Shown here one piece after another: positions 44,699 through 54,748 of a stretch of 64,000 nt of DNA. This DNA comes from Halothece sp. PCC 7418. GTDB taxonomy: Bacteria; Cyanobacteriota; Cyanobacteriia; Cyanobacteriales; Rubidibacteraceae. The position numbers and the translations under genes were made by a program. The stretch's first letter is position 1; each line of letters starts with the position of its first letter. The notes below the pieces were generated by a model that was not told where the DNA came from, searched no databases, and was given only the letters and a program-made list of their open reading frames with translations. Location: assembly GCF_000317635.1 (NCBI RefSeq), contig NC_019779.1, positions 2,728,001 to 2,792,000 on the forward strand, in the 5' to 3' direction.

Positions 44699-45427
44699 CT
44701 AACTTTTATCCGTCCAAGGGAGAAGACGCTTTTGCAATTGCCTCAGCAAGGTATCTGAGGTTAAAACTAAGATAATGGTGATAACAATCCAAGCCATAAC
44801 CTGTGCCGTATCAAGGTTGGCCCGAGCCGTATTTAATTCCGCACCAATGCCTGTTGGGGTTGCTAAAACTTCTGACATGATGGCAACCCGCCAAGAAAGT
44901 CCTAATCCTGTGACCATGACGGGAAGGAGTCGGGAGAGAAGATGAGGAATATAGAGAGATTGAAACAGAACTTTCCCTTGCATTTGGTAAACTTGTGCTA
45001 CAGCTAACAAGCGAGGGTCGAGAGTGCTGATGGTTTCCGCGCTTGCTGTAAATAAGATAGGTGAGACGGTAACGGCAACAGTAAAAATGGAGTTGGTATC
45101 TCCTAAGCCAAACCACACCATTGCTAAGACCAGCCAAGCAATGGGCGGTGTCCCTAAAAGGGCAGTGGCTATGGGATTGAGAGCTTGTTTAATTCGGCGC
45201 TGTGTCCCCGCAAGGCTGCCCGATAGTCCTCCTGCTATAACCGCCAGTCCGAAGCCCGTAAGAGCATGAAAAACCGTTGCTCCCACAGCAGAAATCACTC
45301 GCCCTTCCCAGAGGAGGGTTTGTAGGGCGACTCCCACTTCGATCGCGCTAGGTAAAATGACACTGGTGTAACCTTGGGCTGCCCATTGCCAAAGCAGAAG
45401 AAGGATAATGAAAGAGATTAGCCCCAT
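44699..45427 (-). CDS. ABC transporter permease (SsuC/TauC-like)
   Basis: A 242-aa protein with about six helices and the family EAA-loop region (ISTLDPRLLAVAQVYQMQGKVLFQSLYIPHLLSRLLPVMVTGLGLSWRVAIMSEVLATPTGIG). It belongs to the BinPDC family that moves sulfonates, taurine, nitrate and related anions. First gene of the three-gene unit. Confidence 0.9.
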   Translation of the reverse strand: MGLISFIILLLLWQWAAQGYTSVILPSAIEVGVALQTLLWEGRVISAVGATVFHALTGFGLAVIAGGLSGSLAGTQRRIKQALNPIATALLGTPPIAWLVLAMVWFGLGDTNSIFTVAVTVSPILFTASAETISTLDPRLLAVAQVYQMQGKVLFQSLYIPHLLSRLLPVMVTGLGLSWRVAIMSEVLATPTGIGAELNTARANLDTAQVMAWIVITIILVLTSDTLLRQLQKRLLPWTDKS

Positions 45428-45602
45428 GTCAACACTTATGGTTAACCGAAGTTCAGCTTAAGGGAGAGTTAGCGCGATCGTCAAAAGACAGGCTGTCGAA
45501 GTTCATGGCGCGATCGCGCTCTCCTCTATCGAAAAATCCAAGTCTGCTTAATCAATGTTTGCTGCTAATGGATCGAGGTGAGGGGGTGAGACCAATCCTG
45601 TG

Positions 45603-46700
45603 TCATCCCTTAAGGACATTGAGATTCATGCCTTGCAAGATGGGGAAGTTTTGGGAACTTGGGTAATGGACGACACTGAATGTGTTCGGAAATAACTCTA
45701 CCGAATGAGGAAAGGGGAAGAGTTGTGACAACAAACGACTCAATTTAGACGGCAGCGCGATCGCGCAAACTGTATTTAATTCTTTATGATTTAAGGGGGA
45801 CAATGCTCTTAGGGACAAGTGTGATTCTTGGAGTATCGTGATCTTTGCTTCTAGATGCGCTTGTGCTAACTGTTGGAGGAGGTCGCAATTTTCCCCGATC
45901 ATTTCCTGAATTGAGACTGAGTTGAATTTTGCCAACAACATGGGCTGAGGAGGGCAATGCGGATGAAACGGCAACAGCACCAACCGCAATCCTTGCTTAC
46001 CGACTTTGAGCTTTGGCAAACCCGAATCGAGGGTGAAGTTGAGAAGCTGCATCTGACTGCAACCGGGCGTTAGAATGTCGAATACTGTTAATCCACTATG
46101 GGTTTGTTGGAAGTAGTGGTGATAGCGAGGGGAAATCCCGAAAGCCGTATTGATTAAAGCCTGATTGCTACTCCCGTGACCGACAATAAGTAGGGTTTCT
46201 CCTGAATGCAAAGGTAAAATGGTTTGCCAAAATTGCTGAATCCGTTCATATAACTCTAAAACTGGATAAAATACACAATTTTCCTCGGTCTGGATTTGAA
46301 ATTGATCGGGTCGCATTTGCCAACACTGGTAACGGTCACTATCTTGAGTCCGAACTTCCTGATAAGACCGCCCTTCCCACGTGGGAAACTTGATTTCTTG
46401 TAATAACTCTGAAGTCTGAATCTGTTGCGGTTGCGTCTTCAGATAAGGCAGTAAATCAACAAGGGTTTCTTGAGCGCGTTGGAGAGGACTGACATAAACT
46501 GCATCAAGGGGGCAATTTTCGAGAAATTGACCCATCTGTTGAGAGGCAAGATGACCTTGATCGGTGAGCGTAGAATCATCCGAACTCCCTTGGTAGCGTT
46601 GCTGATCGTTGAGCGTGCTGCGACCGTGACGCAGGAGGAGAATGCGGGTTCCCGTTTTTGGAAGAGGAGAAAGGGGGAAATTCGGCAAAAAATCTCTCAT
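45603..46700 (-). CDS. Histidine-phosphatase-family protein with an extra C-terminal domain
   Basis: Residues about 15-220 match the phosphoglycerate-mutase/histidine-phosphatase fold: ILLLRHGRSTLNDQQRYQG with the catalytic RHG, VYVSPLQRAQET, and the second His in LIVGHGSSNQALI. The remaining 145 residues form an unknown domain. It is the last gene of the glycosyltransferase-exporter operon (3 bp after the exporter gene), so it may dephosphorylate a sugar-phosphate or a lipid-linked sugar of that pathway (inference). Confidence 0.82.
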   Translation of the reverse strand: MRDFLPNFPLSPLPKTGTRILLLRHGRSTLNDQQRYQGSSDDSTLTDQGHLASQQMGQFLENCPLDAVYVSPLQRAQETLVDLLPYLKTQPQQIQTSELLQEIKFPTWEGRSYQEVRTQDSDRYQCWQMRPDQFQIQTEENCVFYPVLELYERIQQFWQTILPLHSGETLLIVGHGSSNQALINTAFGISPRYHHYFQQTHSGLTVFDILTPGCSQMQLLNFTLDSGLPKLKVGKQGLRLVLLPFHPHCPPQPMLLAKFNSVSIQEMIGENCDLLQQLAQAHLEAKITILQESHLSLRALSPLNHKELNTVCAIALPSKLSRLLSQLFPFPHSVELFPNTFSVVHYPSSQNFPILQGMNLNVLKG

Positions 46701-46703
46701 GAT

Positions 46704-48539
46704 TCATCCCACCAGAGAAATATCATCGGCTTGCAAGTGATACAGTTGGGCATAGCGACCCTGAAGGAGCATTAACGCTTGGTGAGTTCCTTGTTCTAAA
46801 AGCCGTCCTTTCTCTAGGTAGAGAATGCAGTCAGCATCGCGAGTGTTACGGAGGTTATGGGAAATCCAAAAAGTGGTTCGCCCTTGAGCCAGTCGTTGCA
46901 AGGCTTCTGTGACCAGGGCTTCACTTTCATTATCTAAGCCAGTGGTGGGTTCATCTAAAATCAAAATCGGGGCTTTGCGAATGGCTGCCCGCGCGATCGC
47001 GATCCGCTGTCGTTGCCCACCAGAGAGGGTCGTTCCCCGTTCGCTGACGATTGTGTCATACCCCTGGGGGAGTTGGGTAATAAAGTCGTGAGCATTTGCC
47101 AGTTCAGCCGCCGCAATCATCTCCGACTCGGTAGCTTCAGCGTTACCATAAGCAATGTTGTCACGGATACTGCTGCCAAACAGAATCGTATCTTGTAAAA
47201 CAATACTAATTTGGCGACGCAGAGAGGCAATGGTATATTCGCGAATATCGTGACCATCAATACAGATGTTTCCTTCTAGAGGGTCATAGAGACGAAGCAA
47301 TAAACTGACAAGCGTTGATTTACCACTCCCAGAAGGACCCACAATGGCAATGTGTTGTCCTGGTTCAACGTCAAAATTAAGGTTCTGTAAGCTAGACTGT
47401 TCCCGATCGCGCTGATAGGCAAAGGTAAGGTTCTCAAACCGCACTGCCCCTTGTAAGGGCGGGGCTTCTGTTGCGCCTCGGCTATCTTGAACCTCTGGCA
47501 CTTGGTTCATTAACTCAATAATCCGCTCCCCAGACGCGGTTGCTTTGGCAATTTGTCCTGTGTATTTTGCCAACTGGCGCATGGGCTTAAAAGCCACTTT
47601 GAGATAAGTCACGAACACCAATAAATCTCCTGGGGAAACCACGCCTGATAGGGTCAGTTGCACCCCCCGCCAGAGCACAATTGCAATGGCAATGGCAACT
47701 AATACTTCCACTAACCGTTCTTGCCCAGCCCGTAATTTCTGAGCTTCTGCACTTTCTTTGAGGCTTTTTCGGTTATCCTGAGCAAAGGATTTTTCGAGTA
47801 GCCCTTGTAAAGATAACGCTTGCACCACTTGAATGGCGCTAATGGCTTCTGCTGCCGAGGCTGCCATCGCCCCTTCCCGCTTGCGTTGACGACGCGCCAC
47901 GGTTTGAATTTTATTCCCCATTTGACGGGTGGTCAGTAAAAAAACAGGAAGAACCGCGATCGCGATCAGAGCCAGTTCCGCATTTAAAAGAAACATGACC
48001 GCCAGCATCCCAACCAGCGTCAGCAAATTGGTAATTAAGGGTAAAAACGCAACAACAGTGACTTCCCGCAGTCGTTCCACATCATACGTCACCCGCGTAA
48101 TTAAATCGCCACTTTTGGCTTGGTTATGAAAAGAAAGAGACAAGTGCTGGAGATGGTGATAGAGTTGATTTCGGATTTCAGTCATGACATGGGTTGCAGC
48201 TACTGCCATATTGACCGCACTCCAATAAGCAAATACCCCGCGTAGAGCAGAAATGAGAACCAGCGCGATCGACAACCCAGTTAAAACCCAGAAAGGATCT
48301 AAATTCTCTATGGGACCCACCCCAAACGATTCCACCTGAAACCCTGGTAAAATCACGCGATCAAACATCAATTTCAGGGGCCAAGGTTCTAATAATCGCA
48401 TTGCCGTTTCTGCGATCAGAGCCAAGAAAGCTGTCCCCATCAACGATTTTTGTTGAGTCAACTGCGGCCAAAACTGCTTCACAATCCGCCCTAGGCTCGG
48501 TAAAGCGTCTCCAATCGATTGCGGTTTCTTTTTTGCCAT
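46704..48539 (-). CDS. ABC exporter, fused permease-ATPase
   Basis: A 611-aa half-transporter with six membrane helices (about 35-330) followed by a nucleotide-binding domain: Walker A GPSGSGKSTLV, signature LSGGQRQRIAIARA, Walker B ILILDEPTTGLD and H-loop WISHNL. It resembles lipid or polysaccharide/glycolipid flippases of the MsbA-like class. Its place in a glycosyltransferase operon suggests export of a glycoconjugate. Confidence 0.92.
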   Translation of the reverse strand: MAKKKPQSIGDALPSLGRIVKQFWPQLTQQKSLMGTAFLALIAETAMRLLEPWPLKLMFDRVILPGFQVESFGVGPIENLDPFWVLTGLSIALVLISALRGVFAYWSAVNMAVAATHVMTEIRNQLYHHLQHLSLSFHNQAKSGDLITRVTYDVERLREVTVVAFLPLITNLLTLVGMLAVMFLLNAELALIAIAVLPVFLLTTRQMGNKIQTVARRQRKREGAMAASAAEAISAIQVVQALSLQGLLEKSFAQDNRKSLKESAEAQKLRAGQERLVEVLVAIAIAIVLWRGVQLTLSGVVSPGDLLVFVTYLKVAFKPMRQLAKYTGQIAKATASGERIIELMNQVPEVQDSRGATEAPPLQGAVRFENLTFAYQRDREQSSLQNLNFDVEPGQHIAIVGPSGSGKSTLVSLLLRLYDPLEGNICIDGHDIREYTIASLRRQISIVLQDTILFGSSIRDNIAYGNAEATESEMIAAAELANAHDFITQLPQGYDTIVSERGTTLSGGQRQRIAIARAAIRKAPILILDEPTTGLDNESEALVTEALQRLAQGRTTFWISHNLRNTRDADCILYLEKGRLLEQGTHQALMLLQGRYAQLYHLQADDISLVG

Positions 48540-48551
48540 AAATTTAACTGC

Positions 48552-49631
48552 TTAATCCTTTGAGATTTCATAGAGGTGAGTTGAATTTTGACTGGACTGA
48601 GATAACTGCGTTGTCGTAACAGTGGAGGAGGAATGAACGGGATAGAGGGAATTGTAACGCCAACTTACCCAGCGATTGAGTTGTCGTTCTAAAGCAATTA
48701 AAGGTTTCATCATCATGGGTGGGGCATGACCGAATAATAATCGCTTCACCCAAGGCTTAAGGAAAGCATTATGCCGACGATATCCTAGGCGACGAAAGCG
48801 TTTTTGAAAATACTTATCTTTCTTGGGCAGATCCCATTTTTTGCGGAAGTGCTTCAAACTGCGGAGTTCCCAGTCATCACTCCAGCGCAACATAAAATAG
48901 GCTAAATCATCTAAGCGATATAGCACCTCTGGCACATAAGTCACCACGGCACTGGGTTCACAGTAAATTGTGCCTTTGGCTTGAGCAACTCTCAGACAAA
49001 AGTCGATATGTTCTCGGGTACTCAGCAGTTTTTCGTCCAAGCAACCAAGGGTTTCAAAAATCGAGCGACGCACCAGCATACAATGAAATTCAGCAAACTC
49101 ACACTTTTGGCGTTTTAACTGATCTTTCACATCTTTCACGGAGCGATTGACAAAGTAATGTTTTTCGTGAACTCGTTGCTGGACTTTTTCGCCTTTAACT
49201 TGCAACACGATGCGAGCTTCTCCGCCAGCAAGGTGAATGGTTTCGCCAAGGGGGCGACCAATACAGGTTAAGGGACAAACGACCGTTGCTGTGGTTTCCT
49301 CAGCACAAGCAACCATCTCCTTAAGCCAGTTTGGCGATACTTCCACATCGTTATCAATAAAGAGGATATATTCGGTTGGCGGGGCATAGGCTAACCCTAA
49401 ATTGCGGGCTTGGTTAGGAGCAAGAAAATGTTCAGTTCGGATCAAGTCAAAGCCCAATGCTTGGGATTTTTGTTTTAAATCATCTCGGAGCCAAGGAGGC
49501 GATCCCCCATCCACATAGACGAGATGGAAGGGAACTGTAGTGTGAGCATAGATGCTTTCTAGAGATTTTTGAGCATAACTAAAGCGCTCACGAGGGGAAA
49601 CAATGATGGTCAGGTTGGGTTGCATCGTCAT
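48552..49631 (-). CDS. Family 2 glycosyltransferase
   Basis: A 359-aa inverting GT-A transferase: NLTIIVSPRERFSYAQKSLESIY, the metal-binding DNDVE motif (LFIDNDVEVSPNWLKEM), and an acceptor region with RREHIDFCLRVAQAKG-type residues. The C-terminus has a positively charged helical stretch (RHFRKKWDLPKKDKYFQKRFRRLGYR) that may sit at the membrane. It lies 12 bp after the next gene in the cluster. Confidence 0.88.
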   Translation of the reverse strand: MTMQPNLTIIVSPRERFSYAQKSLESIYAHTTVPFHLVYVDGGSPPWLRDDLKQKSQALGFDLIRTEHFLAPNQARNLGLAYAPPTEYILFIDNDVEVSPNWLKEMVACAEETTATVVCPLTCIGRPLGETIHLAGGEARIVLQVKGEKVQQRVHEKHYFVNRSVKDVKDQLKRQKCEFAEFHCMLVRRSIFETLGCLDEKLLSTREHIDFCLRVAQAKGTIYCEPSAVVTYVPEVLYRLDDLAYFMLRWSDDWELRSLKHFRKKWDLPKKDKYFQKRFRRLGYRRHNAFLKPWVKRLLFGHAPPMMMKPLIALERQLNRWVSWRYNSLYPVHSSSTVTTTQLSQSSQNSTHLYEISKD

Positions 49632-49646
49632 TTCTGATCCGTTTGA

Positions 49647-50846
49647 TTAGGCAGACAGTCGGACAACATTTTCTTGGGGAGAGGTCAACATTTGGGCATA
49701 AATATGCGCCCACTGCGATTGTTCTCTTTCGGGACTCAGTTCAGTGAGAGCCGTTTTTTGGGCTGCTTGACCGAGAGTTTGGCGTAAGGCAAGGTTTTGG
49801 GCGAGGCGTTCCAGGGCTTGGGCAAGGGCTATGCTATCCCCTGGGGGAACGACTAAGCCGTTTTCTCCATGTCGTAAAATTTCTCCAATGGCATCCACCT
49901 GACTACCAACAATCGCTTTACCCGCTAGCATTGCTTCTAAGAGCGCGTTGGGGCAACCATCATGCAAGGAGGGAACGGCAAAAATATCTATTGCAGGGAG
50001 GTAAGCGAGAGCCGTGGCTCGATCCACCATTCCCGTGAGGATGACCCGATCTTGAATCCCACTTTCTGCAACTTGTTGTTGCCAATAGGTTTTTTCTCGC
50101 TCGGCATAGTCACCGACTAGGAGGAGAGTCAACTCTCGTTTTCGGGCTAAGGTAGCACAGGCTTCAAGTAAAATTTCCAGTCCTTTTTTATCGCGAAAGC
50201 GCCCAGTTGAGGCAATGACTGTTCCTTTTAAATGCTCGCATTGGGGAGGGGTCGGGAGGGCGGTAAAATCGACGGGTTGGATGGAATTCCAGAAAGCTAC
50301 CGCGCGATCGCGCAATTCGGGAACCAAGACAATGCCCCGTTTCATCAGGGCTTCACTGACAAAAGTCACCCAATCTGAATTGGCAAGAACCCAAGTTAAC
50401 TGTCCTTGTTGTTTCGGGCTAAATAGATGCTTGTGCAAGTCACTCCCGCGCACACTATTAATTACGGGAACGCCCCATTCTTTCGCGAGTAACGTGGTCA
50501 AAAACCCAGTTTCGTTAATAAAAAAGCCGTGAAAGAGGCGGAATTGAAATTGACGGTGCAGTTGTTCCAGCAGAAAATAAACTTCGCTGAGAAAATCTTG
50601 GATAATTGGGGTTTCGGAACGGATGGCGGGGAATAAACGATGGACGAAAATGCCGTTTTGTTCTTGAGAGAGACAGCGCGATCGCTGCAAGGTATCATCT
50701 TTACGTTGCTTGGAATGAAAGACGGCAACATGAACCTCATAGCCAATGGCTTTGAGCATTTGGGCAATGCGATGAACTGATTCTCCTACCCCTCCCACAT
50801 CTGGGGGAAATTCTAACGTTGTGATACAAATCCGATGAGATGTCAT
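49647..50846 (-). CDS. Family 4 (GT-B) glycosyltransferase
   Basis: I use the internal ATG at 50846 (399 aa), which has GGAGAG upstream and gives MTSHRICITTLEFPPDVGGVG. The retaining GT-B C-terminal motif is present (PSLHDGCPNALLEAMLAGKAIVGSQVDAIGEILRHGENGLVVPPGD) with E-x7-E. The acceptor and donor sugars are unknown. Confidence 0.87.
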   Translation of the reverse strand: MTSHRICITTLEFPPDVGGVGESVHRIAQMLKAIGYEVHVAVFHSKQRKDDTLQRSRCLSQEQNGIFVHRLFPAIRSETPIIQDFLSEVYFLLEQLHRQFQFRLFHGFFINETGFLTTLLAKEWGVPVINSVRGSDLHKHLFSPKQQGQLTWVLANSDWVTFVSEALMKRGIVLVPELRDRAVAFWNSIQPVDFTALPTPPQCEHLKGTVIASTGRFRDKKGLEILLEACATLARKRELTLLLVGDYAEREKTYWQQQVAESGIQDRVILTGMVDRATALAYLPAIDIFAVPSLHDGCPNALLEAMLAGKAIVGSQVDAIGEILRHGENGLVVPPGDSIALAQALERLAQNLALRQTLGQAAQKTALTELSPEREQSQWAHIYAQMLTSPQENVVRLSA

Positions 50847-50876
50847 GCGTTCTCTCCTGTTAAAAAGCGTCAAAGA

Positions 50877-52025
50877 TTAGGCAACTCGTAACGTTTGGGC
50901 AAATTCCTGTAAAATTTCTCGGGTTTTAGTGACCCCGTTGCAATCAAACTGAATGGAAGTAGGGCGCGTTTGCAAATAGTCCACAATTCGTTGCGCTAAG
51001 TGCTGAGGCGACAAATCTTGAGGACGTAATACTGAAACGACCCCCAAGGCTTCCAGTCGTTGGGCGCGAATGGCTTGCTCTTGATCCCCATTACCCGTAA
51101 AGGGAAGCAACAGGGAACGAACCCCCGTTTGTAAGACATTGAGCGTGGTGTTATACCCTCCCATATTGATGGATAAATCCGCTTGTTTGAGATAAGACAC
51201 CAAATTAGGGGTATAGCGTTCAACGGTCAGGTTAGAGCGAGATTTTGCCACGTTTTGGAGTTCTTCATAAAGCGAAGCTGGGGCAAAGGGGCCAGTAAAC
51301 ATTTGAATCTGATGAGGAATCCGTTGTTCCAATTCGGCACTAGCACCGGCAACCGCCTGTAATAATTCATGACCAAAGCGACCGCCCCCAACGGAACAGA
51401 CAATACTGGGACTCCCCTGAAGAGAGGTCGGTTCTTGCTTTGGCACCACATACCCGGTATAGTGAACTGGGCACTCTAAATCATTAACGCGAGTAAAACT
51501 CCGTTCTAAAGGCATAAATTGCGGATCACCGTGAATCAGGAGTAAGTCAAAATAGCGATTCATCAGTTTACAGACTTTCGCTTCATGACGGGCTTGGTCT
51601 TGTTTAGTGACAACAATATCCCGTAAGCTAGACACGACTTTCGTTCCTTGATCGCGAGCCGTTTCAATCAAGGGAATTAACTCTGGGGAAAAACGACGGC
51701 GACCAAAGGGGAATAACTCAACCATTAAGAGGTCGGGTTGCCATCGCTTTAAGGCAGCGATCATCTGTTGACTCCGCACCGCAAAAACCGCTTCTAGGCT
51801 TTCAAATCCTTCGGGTAAGTTGAGGTTGGTAAATTCGCTATCTGTGGTTAACGGCGGTAATTGTACGATTTCTACCCCATCAGGACTATCAAATCCTGCA
51901 ATGGCAGCCCCACCGTTGATAAAGCACACTGCAAACTCATCGGTTAATCCCCGCACAATTTCCATGCTGCGGACAAGATGACCAATCCCTAAAATATGCT
52001 GGCAGTAAAACATTAATCGTTTCAT
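50877..52025 (-). CDS. MurG-like (GT-B) glycosyltransferase
   Basis: I start at the ATG at 52025 (382 aa), where MKRLMFYCQHILGIGHLVRS is the family opening. Its ATGA overlaps the stop of the upstream glycosyltransferase, and GGAGG lies 11 bp before. It is similar in build to MurG (UDP-sugar transfer), with a C-terminal SINMGGYNTTLNVLQTGVRSLLLPF loop. It is not MurG itself because the peptidoglycan motifs are missing. Confidence 0.85.
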   Translation of the reverse strand: MKRLMFYCQHILGIGHLVRSMEIVRGLTDEFAVCFINGGAAIAGFDSPDGVEIVQLPPLTTDSEFTNLNLPEGFESLEAVFAVRSQQMIAALKRWQPDLLMVELFPFGRRRFSPELIPLIETARDQGTKVVSSLRDIVVTKQDQARHEAKVCKLMNRYFDLLLIHGDPQFMPLERSFTRVNDLECPVHYTGYVVPKQEPTSLQGSPSIVCSVGGGRFGHELLQAVAGASAELEQRIPHQIQMFTGPFAPASLYEELQNVAKSRSNLTVERYTPNLVSYLKQADLSINMGGYNTTLNVLQTGVRSLLLPFTGNGDQEQAIRAQRLEALGVVSVLRPQDLSPQHLAQRIVDYLQTRPTSIQFDCNGVTKTREILQEFAQTLRVA

Positions 52026-53314
52026 GACGCGATCGCCTCCCAAGAAGAAGATAAATTGACAGGAGAAGCCGAGTGACGGGTCAGGGTTTGCAACAATAAG
52101 GCTTTCACTTGGGCAATATTGGTTTCGAGGGTGAAGTGTTCCCTTACGGTTTGTCGTCCCGCCCGTCCCAGTTCAGAGCGCTTTTTCGGATCAGGGTGAA
52201 GCTGAATTAAGGCTTGCGCGATCGCGCTGGGGTCTTTTTCGGGGACGAGAATCCCGTTTTCTCCGGAGACAATTAATTCCGTAATCCCTGAAATCCGAGT
52301 AGAAATAACGGGCAGTTCCATTGCCATCGCTTCAATCAAAACATTGGGAATGCCATCGCGATCGCCGTCTCCAGTCACTTGACAGGGCAACACAAACACA
52401 TCCGCTTGTCGATATTGCTCAATTACTTGGTCTTGGGTTAATTTGCCCACTAACGTCACCTGATCTTGAAGATTAAAATCTTTAATTTGCAGTGCCAAGG
52501 CTTCTTGCAAAGGACCAAACCCAACAATTTTGCAGGTAAAGGGCACTCCCGCTAAACTCAGGTGAGCACAGGCTGCTAAGAGATCAGGAAATCCTTTTTT
52601 CTCGCAAAAGCGTCCGATCGAAAGAATTTTGAGCGGTTCTGTCTTTACGGAAAGAGGAGTTTGTTCCCCTTGAAAGCGCTTTAAGTCCAGACCGTGATAA
52701 GACAAATAAATGGGAGTCGAGGACGTGGAAATTGACGCTAAATAGCGACGGTTGTAGTCTGTGCAAGTGAGAACAAATTCAGCACTTTTCATCCCGCGAT
52801 CGAGCGCGATCGGATCAGTCAAATAAATATCTTTAGCATGGGCAGTCATACTATAAGGAATCCCGCTCAAGTGATGGGCTATTTCTGCGGTTGCTGTGGG
52901 GATATTGGCAAAGTGAACATGAAGATGAGCAATTCCTAACTCGGGTAAAATTGTCGCTAAGTATGCCCCTTGCAGCAATTCATTGAGACGTTTTTTCTCG
53001 GGACGATCAATATAAAATCGCAATTGCTCTAAACACGGTTCGGGATCCGATTGTTGCCAGGCTAAATAGTTTTCTAGGAGTGCGGTTTCTTCTGCTTGAT
53101 CATAGTCGGGTAAGAGAGACGGAACATAAGTGACTGGCGCTTGCAGTTCACTGACTTGAGGGTGATAATCAGTGTCTTGAGGTTTTCTTAAAGAGAAAAT
53201 GTGTAAAGCAATGCCCTGTCGCTCTAATTCCAGCATTTCGTTGAGAATAAACGTTTCTGACAGTTTGGGAAACGTTTTTAATAAGTAACCAATCACGGAA
53301 GGTTTTTGACTCAT
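52022..53314 (-). CDS. Family 4 (GT-B) glycosyltransferase
   Basis: A 430-aa transferase: SVIGYLLKTFPKLSETFILNEMLELERQGI, an internal LKILSIGRFCEKKG strand and the donor loop GIPNVLIEAMAMELPVISTRISGITELIVSGENGILV. The TFPKLSETFI opening is typical of colanic-acid-like and exopolysaccharide glycosyltransferases. It lies 39 bp after the first gene of the cluster and overlaps the next start by 4 bp. Confidence 0.88.
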   Translation of the reverse strand: MSQKPSVIGYLLKTFPKLSETFILNEMLELERQGIALHIFSLRKPQDTDYHPQVSELQAPVTYVPSLLPDYDQAEETALLENYLAWQQSDPEPCLEQLRFYIDRPEKKRLNELLQGAYLATILPELGIAHLHVHFANIPTATAEIAHHLSGIPYSMTAHAKDIYLTDPIALDRGMKSAEFVLTCTDYNRRYLASISTSSTPIYLSYHGLDLKRFQGEQTPLSVKTEPLKILSIGRFCEKKGFPDLLAACAHLSLAGVPFTCKIVGFGPLQEALALQIKDFNLQDQVTLVGKLTQDQVIEQYRQADVFVLPCQVTGDGDRDGIPNVLIEAMAMELPVISTRISGITELIVSGENGILVPEKDPSAIAQALIQLHPDPKKRSELGRAGRQTVREHFTLETNIAQVKALLLQTLTRHSASPVNLSSSWEAIAS

Positions 53315-53353
53315 AGCAATTATGTTTCCAAGAAAAGCAATAAACTAAACCGT

Positions 53354-54571
53354 TTAAACGGCAACGGAGTGAAGCCGAGGGTCAAAGTGATAATCTTGAT
53401 TCAATAGTCTGAGCAAAGCCTCAGTAATGCGAGGCAACGCTTTAAAATCAAGAGAATACTGAGCCGTCAAGCCGTGGGAAGCAGAAAGTTCTTTCGCCAT
53501 CGCTTGTGCTAGTCGCAGTGGCGTTAACTGCTGCGGATGAAGAACACTCAATAGCCCAAGTTCCGCTAAGCGTTGGGCGCGAATCCATTGTTCTGCTACT
53601 GGTTCAATCCGAGGCACAACAACCGCTCGCTTTTGTAAGGAGAGAATTTCGCTGACAGTGTTGTACCCCCCCATAGAAATCACCAAATCAGCAGCGCTCA
53701 TATAACTCGCCAAATCATTAGTAAACTCTAACCAGTGCCAATGGGGAACTGGACGAATGCGTTCTATGAATTGCTGTTTGTGGGCTAAGGGCATTTCGGA
53801 ACCGCCCACAATTAAACTAATGAAGTTTTGATCCCCCATGTCTGTCGCTTGGGCGTGCAAATAGGCATCTAACAGGCGAAACCCATCCTTCCCCCCACCA
53901 GGGGTGACTAAAATAAAGGAGTCACGTTCGGTTATTCCTAGGGCTTGGCGAATTGCTTCTGGAGGTTGCAGACCTTGAGGGCGTTGAATATAGCCCATGA
54001 AATGGGTTTTTGCCTGGAGGGTAGTAGAAAAGCGGTATTGTTTTGAAGCATTGAAAATTTCTGGACTCCCCACAATCCAAACTTCGTCGTAAAGGGATTC
54101 AGTGAGGGAATAATAATTTTCCCGTTGCCATTGCGCGATCGTCGCTTTTGGACTATCTAAAATATCCCGCAGGAGTAACACATAGCGTGTCTTGGGATGG
54201 TGATATTTTAAGTAATCTAAGGTCGCTTGGAGTTCTCCTTGTAACCCATTGGGCTTTTTATCCACCAAGAGAAGATCTGGTTGGAAATGAGCAGCTGCGG
54301 TACAAATGAGGTGTTTTCTTAAATTGAGGGTATCCTCAAATTGACCGTTGAGAAAGGTAACGGTTAATTTGCCCTCTTGATTGCGACCCAGACAAGGCAA
54401 CTTAATGTAGTCTAGTCCTTTAGGTAAGCGGAGTTGATGTAGAGCAGGTGATCCAGAGACAACGAGGATTGATAAATTGGGAATTGCTTGCAGGAGATGT
54501 TCGCAGATTGCCAGCATTCGGCGGATATTACCTAATCCGAACGCATCATGGGAATAGACCATTAACTTCAT
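53354..54571 (-). CDS. MurG-like (GT-B) glycosyltransferase
   Basis: The first gene of the operon, 405 aa: MKLMVYSHDAFGLGNIRRML and the MGGYNTVSEIL loop mark a second MurG-like family member related to the gene at 50.9 kb. The repeated R/D/GLGxI-(R/H) opening of both suggests a paralogous pair acting on the same glycan. A 343-bp gap precedes it, with the two-component genes beyond on the other strand. Confidence 0.85.
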   Translation of the reverse strand: MKLMVYSHDAFGLGNIRRMLAICEHLLQAIPNLSILVVSGSPALHQLRLPKGLDYIKLPCLGRNQEGKLTVTFLNGQFEDTLNLRKHLICTAAAHFQPDLLLVDKKPNGLQGELQATLDYLKYHHPKTRYVLLLRDILDSPKATIAQWQRENYYSLTESLYDEVWIVGSPEIFNASKQYRFSTTLQAKTHFMGYIQRPQGLQPPEAIRQALGITERDSFILVTPGGGKDGFRLLDAYLHAQATDMGDQNFISLIVGGSEMPLAHKQQFIERIRPVPHWHWLEFTNDLASYMSAADLVISMGGYNTVSEILSLQKRAVVVPRIEPVAEQWIRAQRLAELGLLSVLHPQQLTPLRLAQAMAKELSASHGLTAQYSLDFKALPRITEALLRLLNQDYHFDPRLHSVAV

Positions 54572-54748
54572 CGGGATATTCTCCTTAAAGGGGGAATGAG
54601 AGAGAAAGGGAGAACTGTTGCAAGATTTTCAGTGACATTTTTTCTTTCGCAGCGATCGCAGCCTCAAAATCCAAACGGTTAAACTGGATCGTTATTCTTA
54701 TCCTGACGGGGCTTTATAAAAAATTAATGATTCTGAAATGAGAACCAG

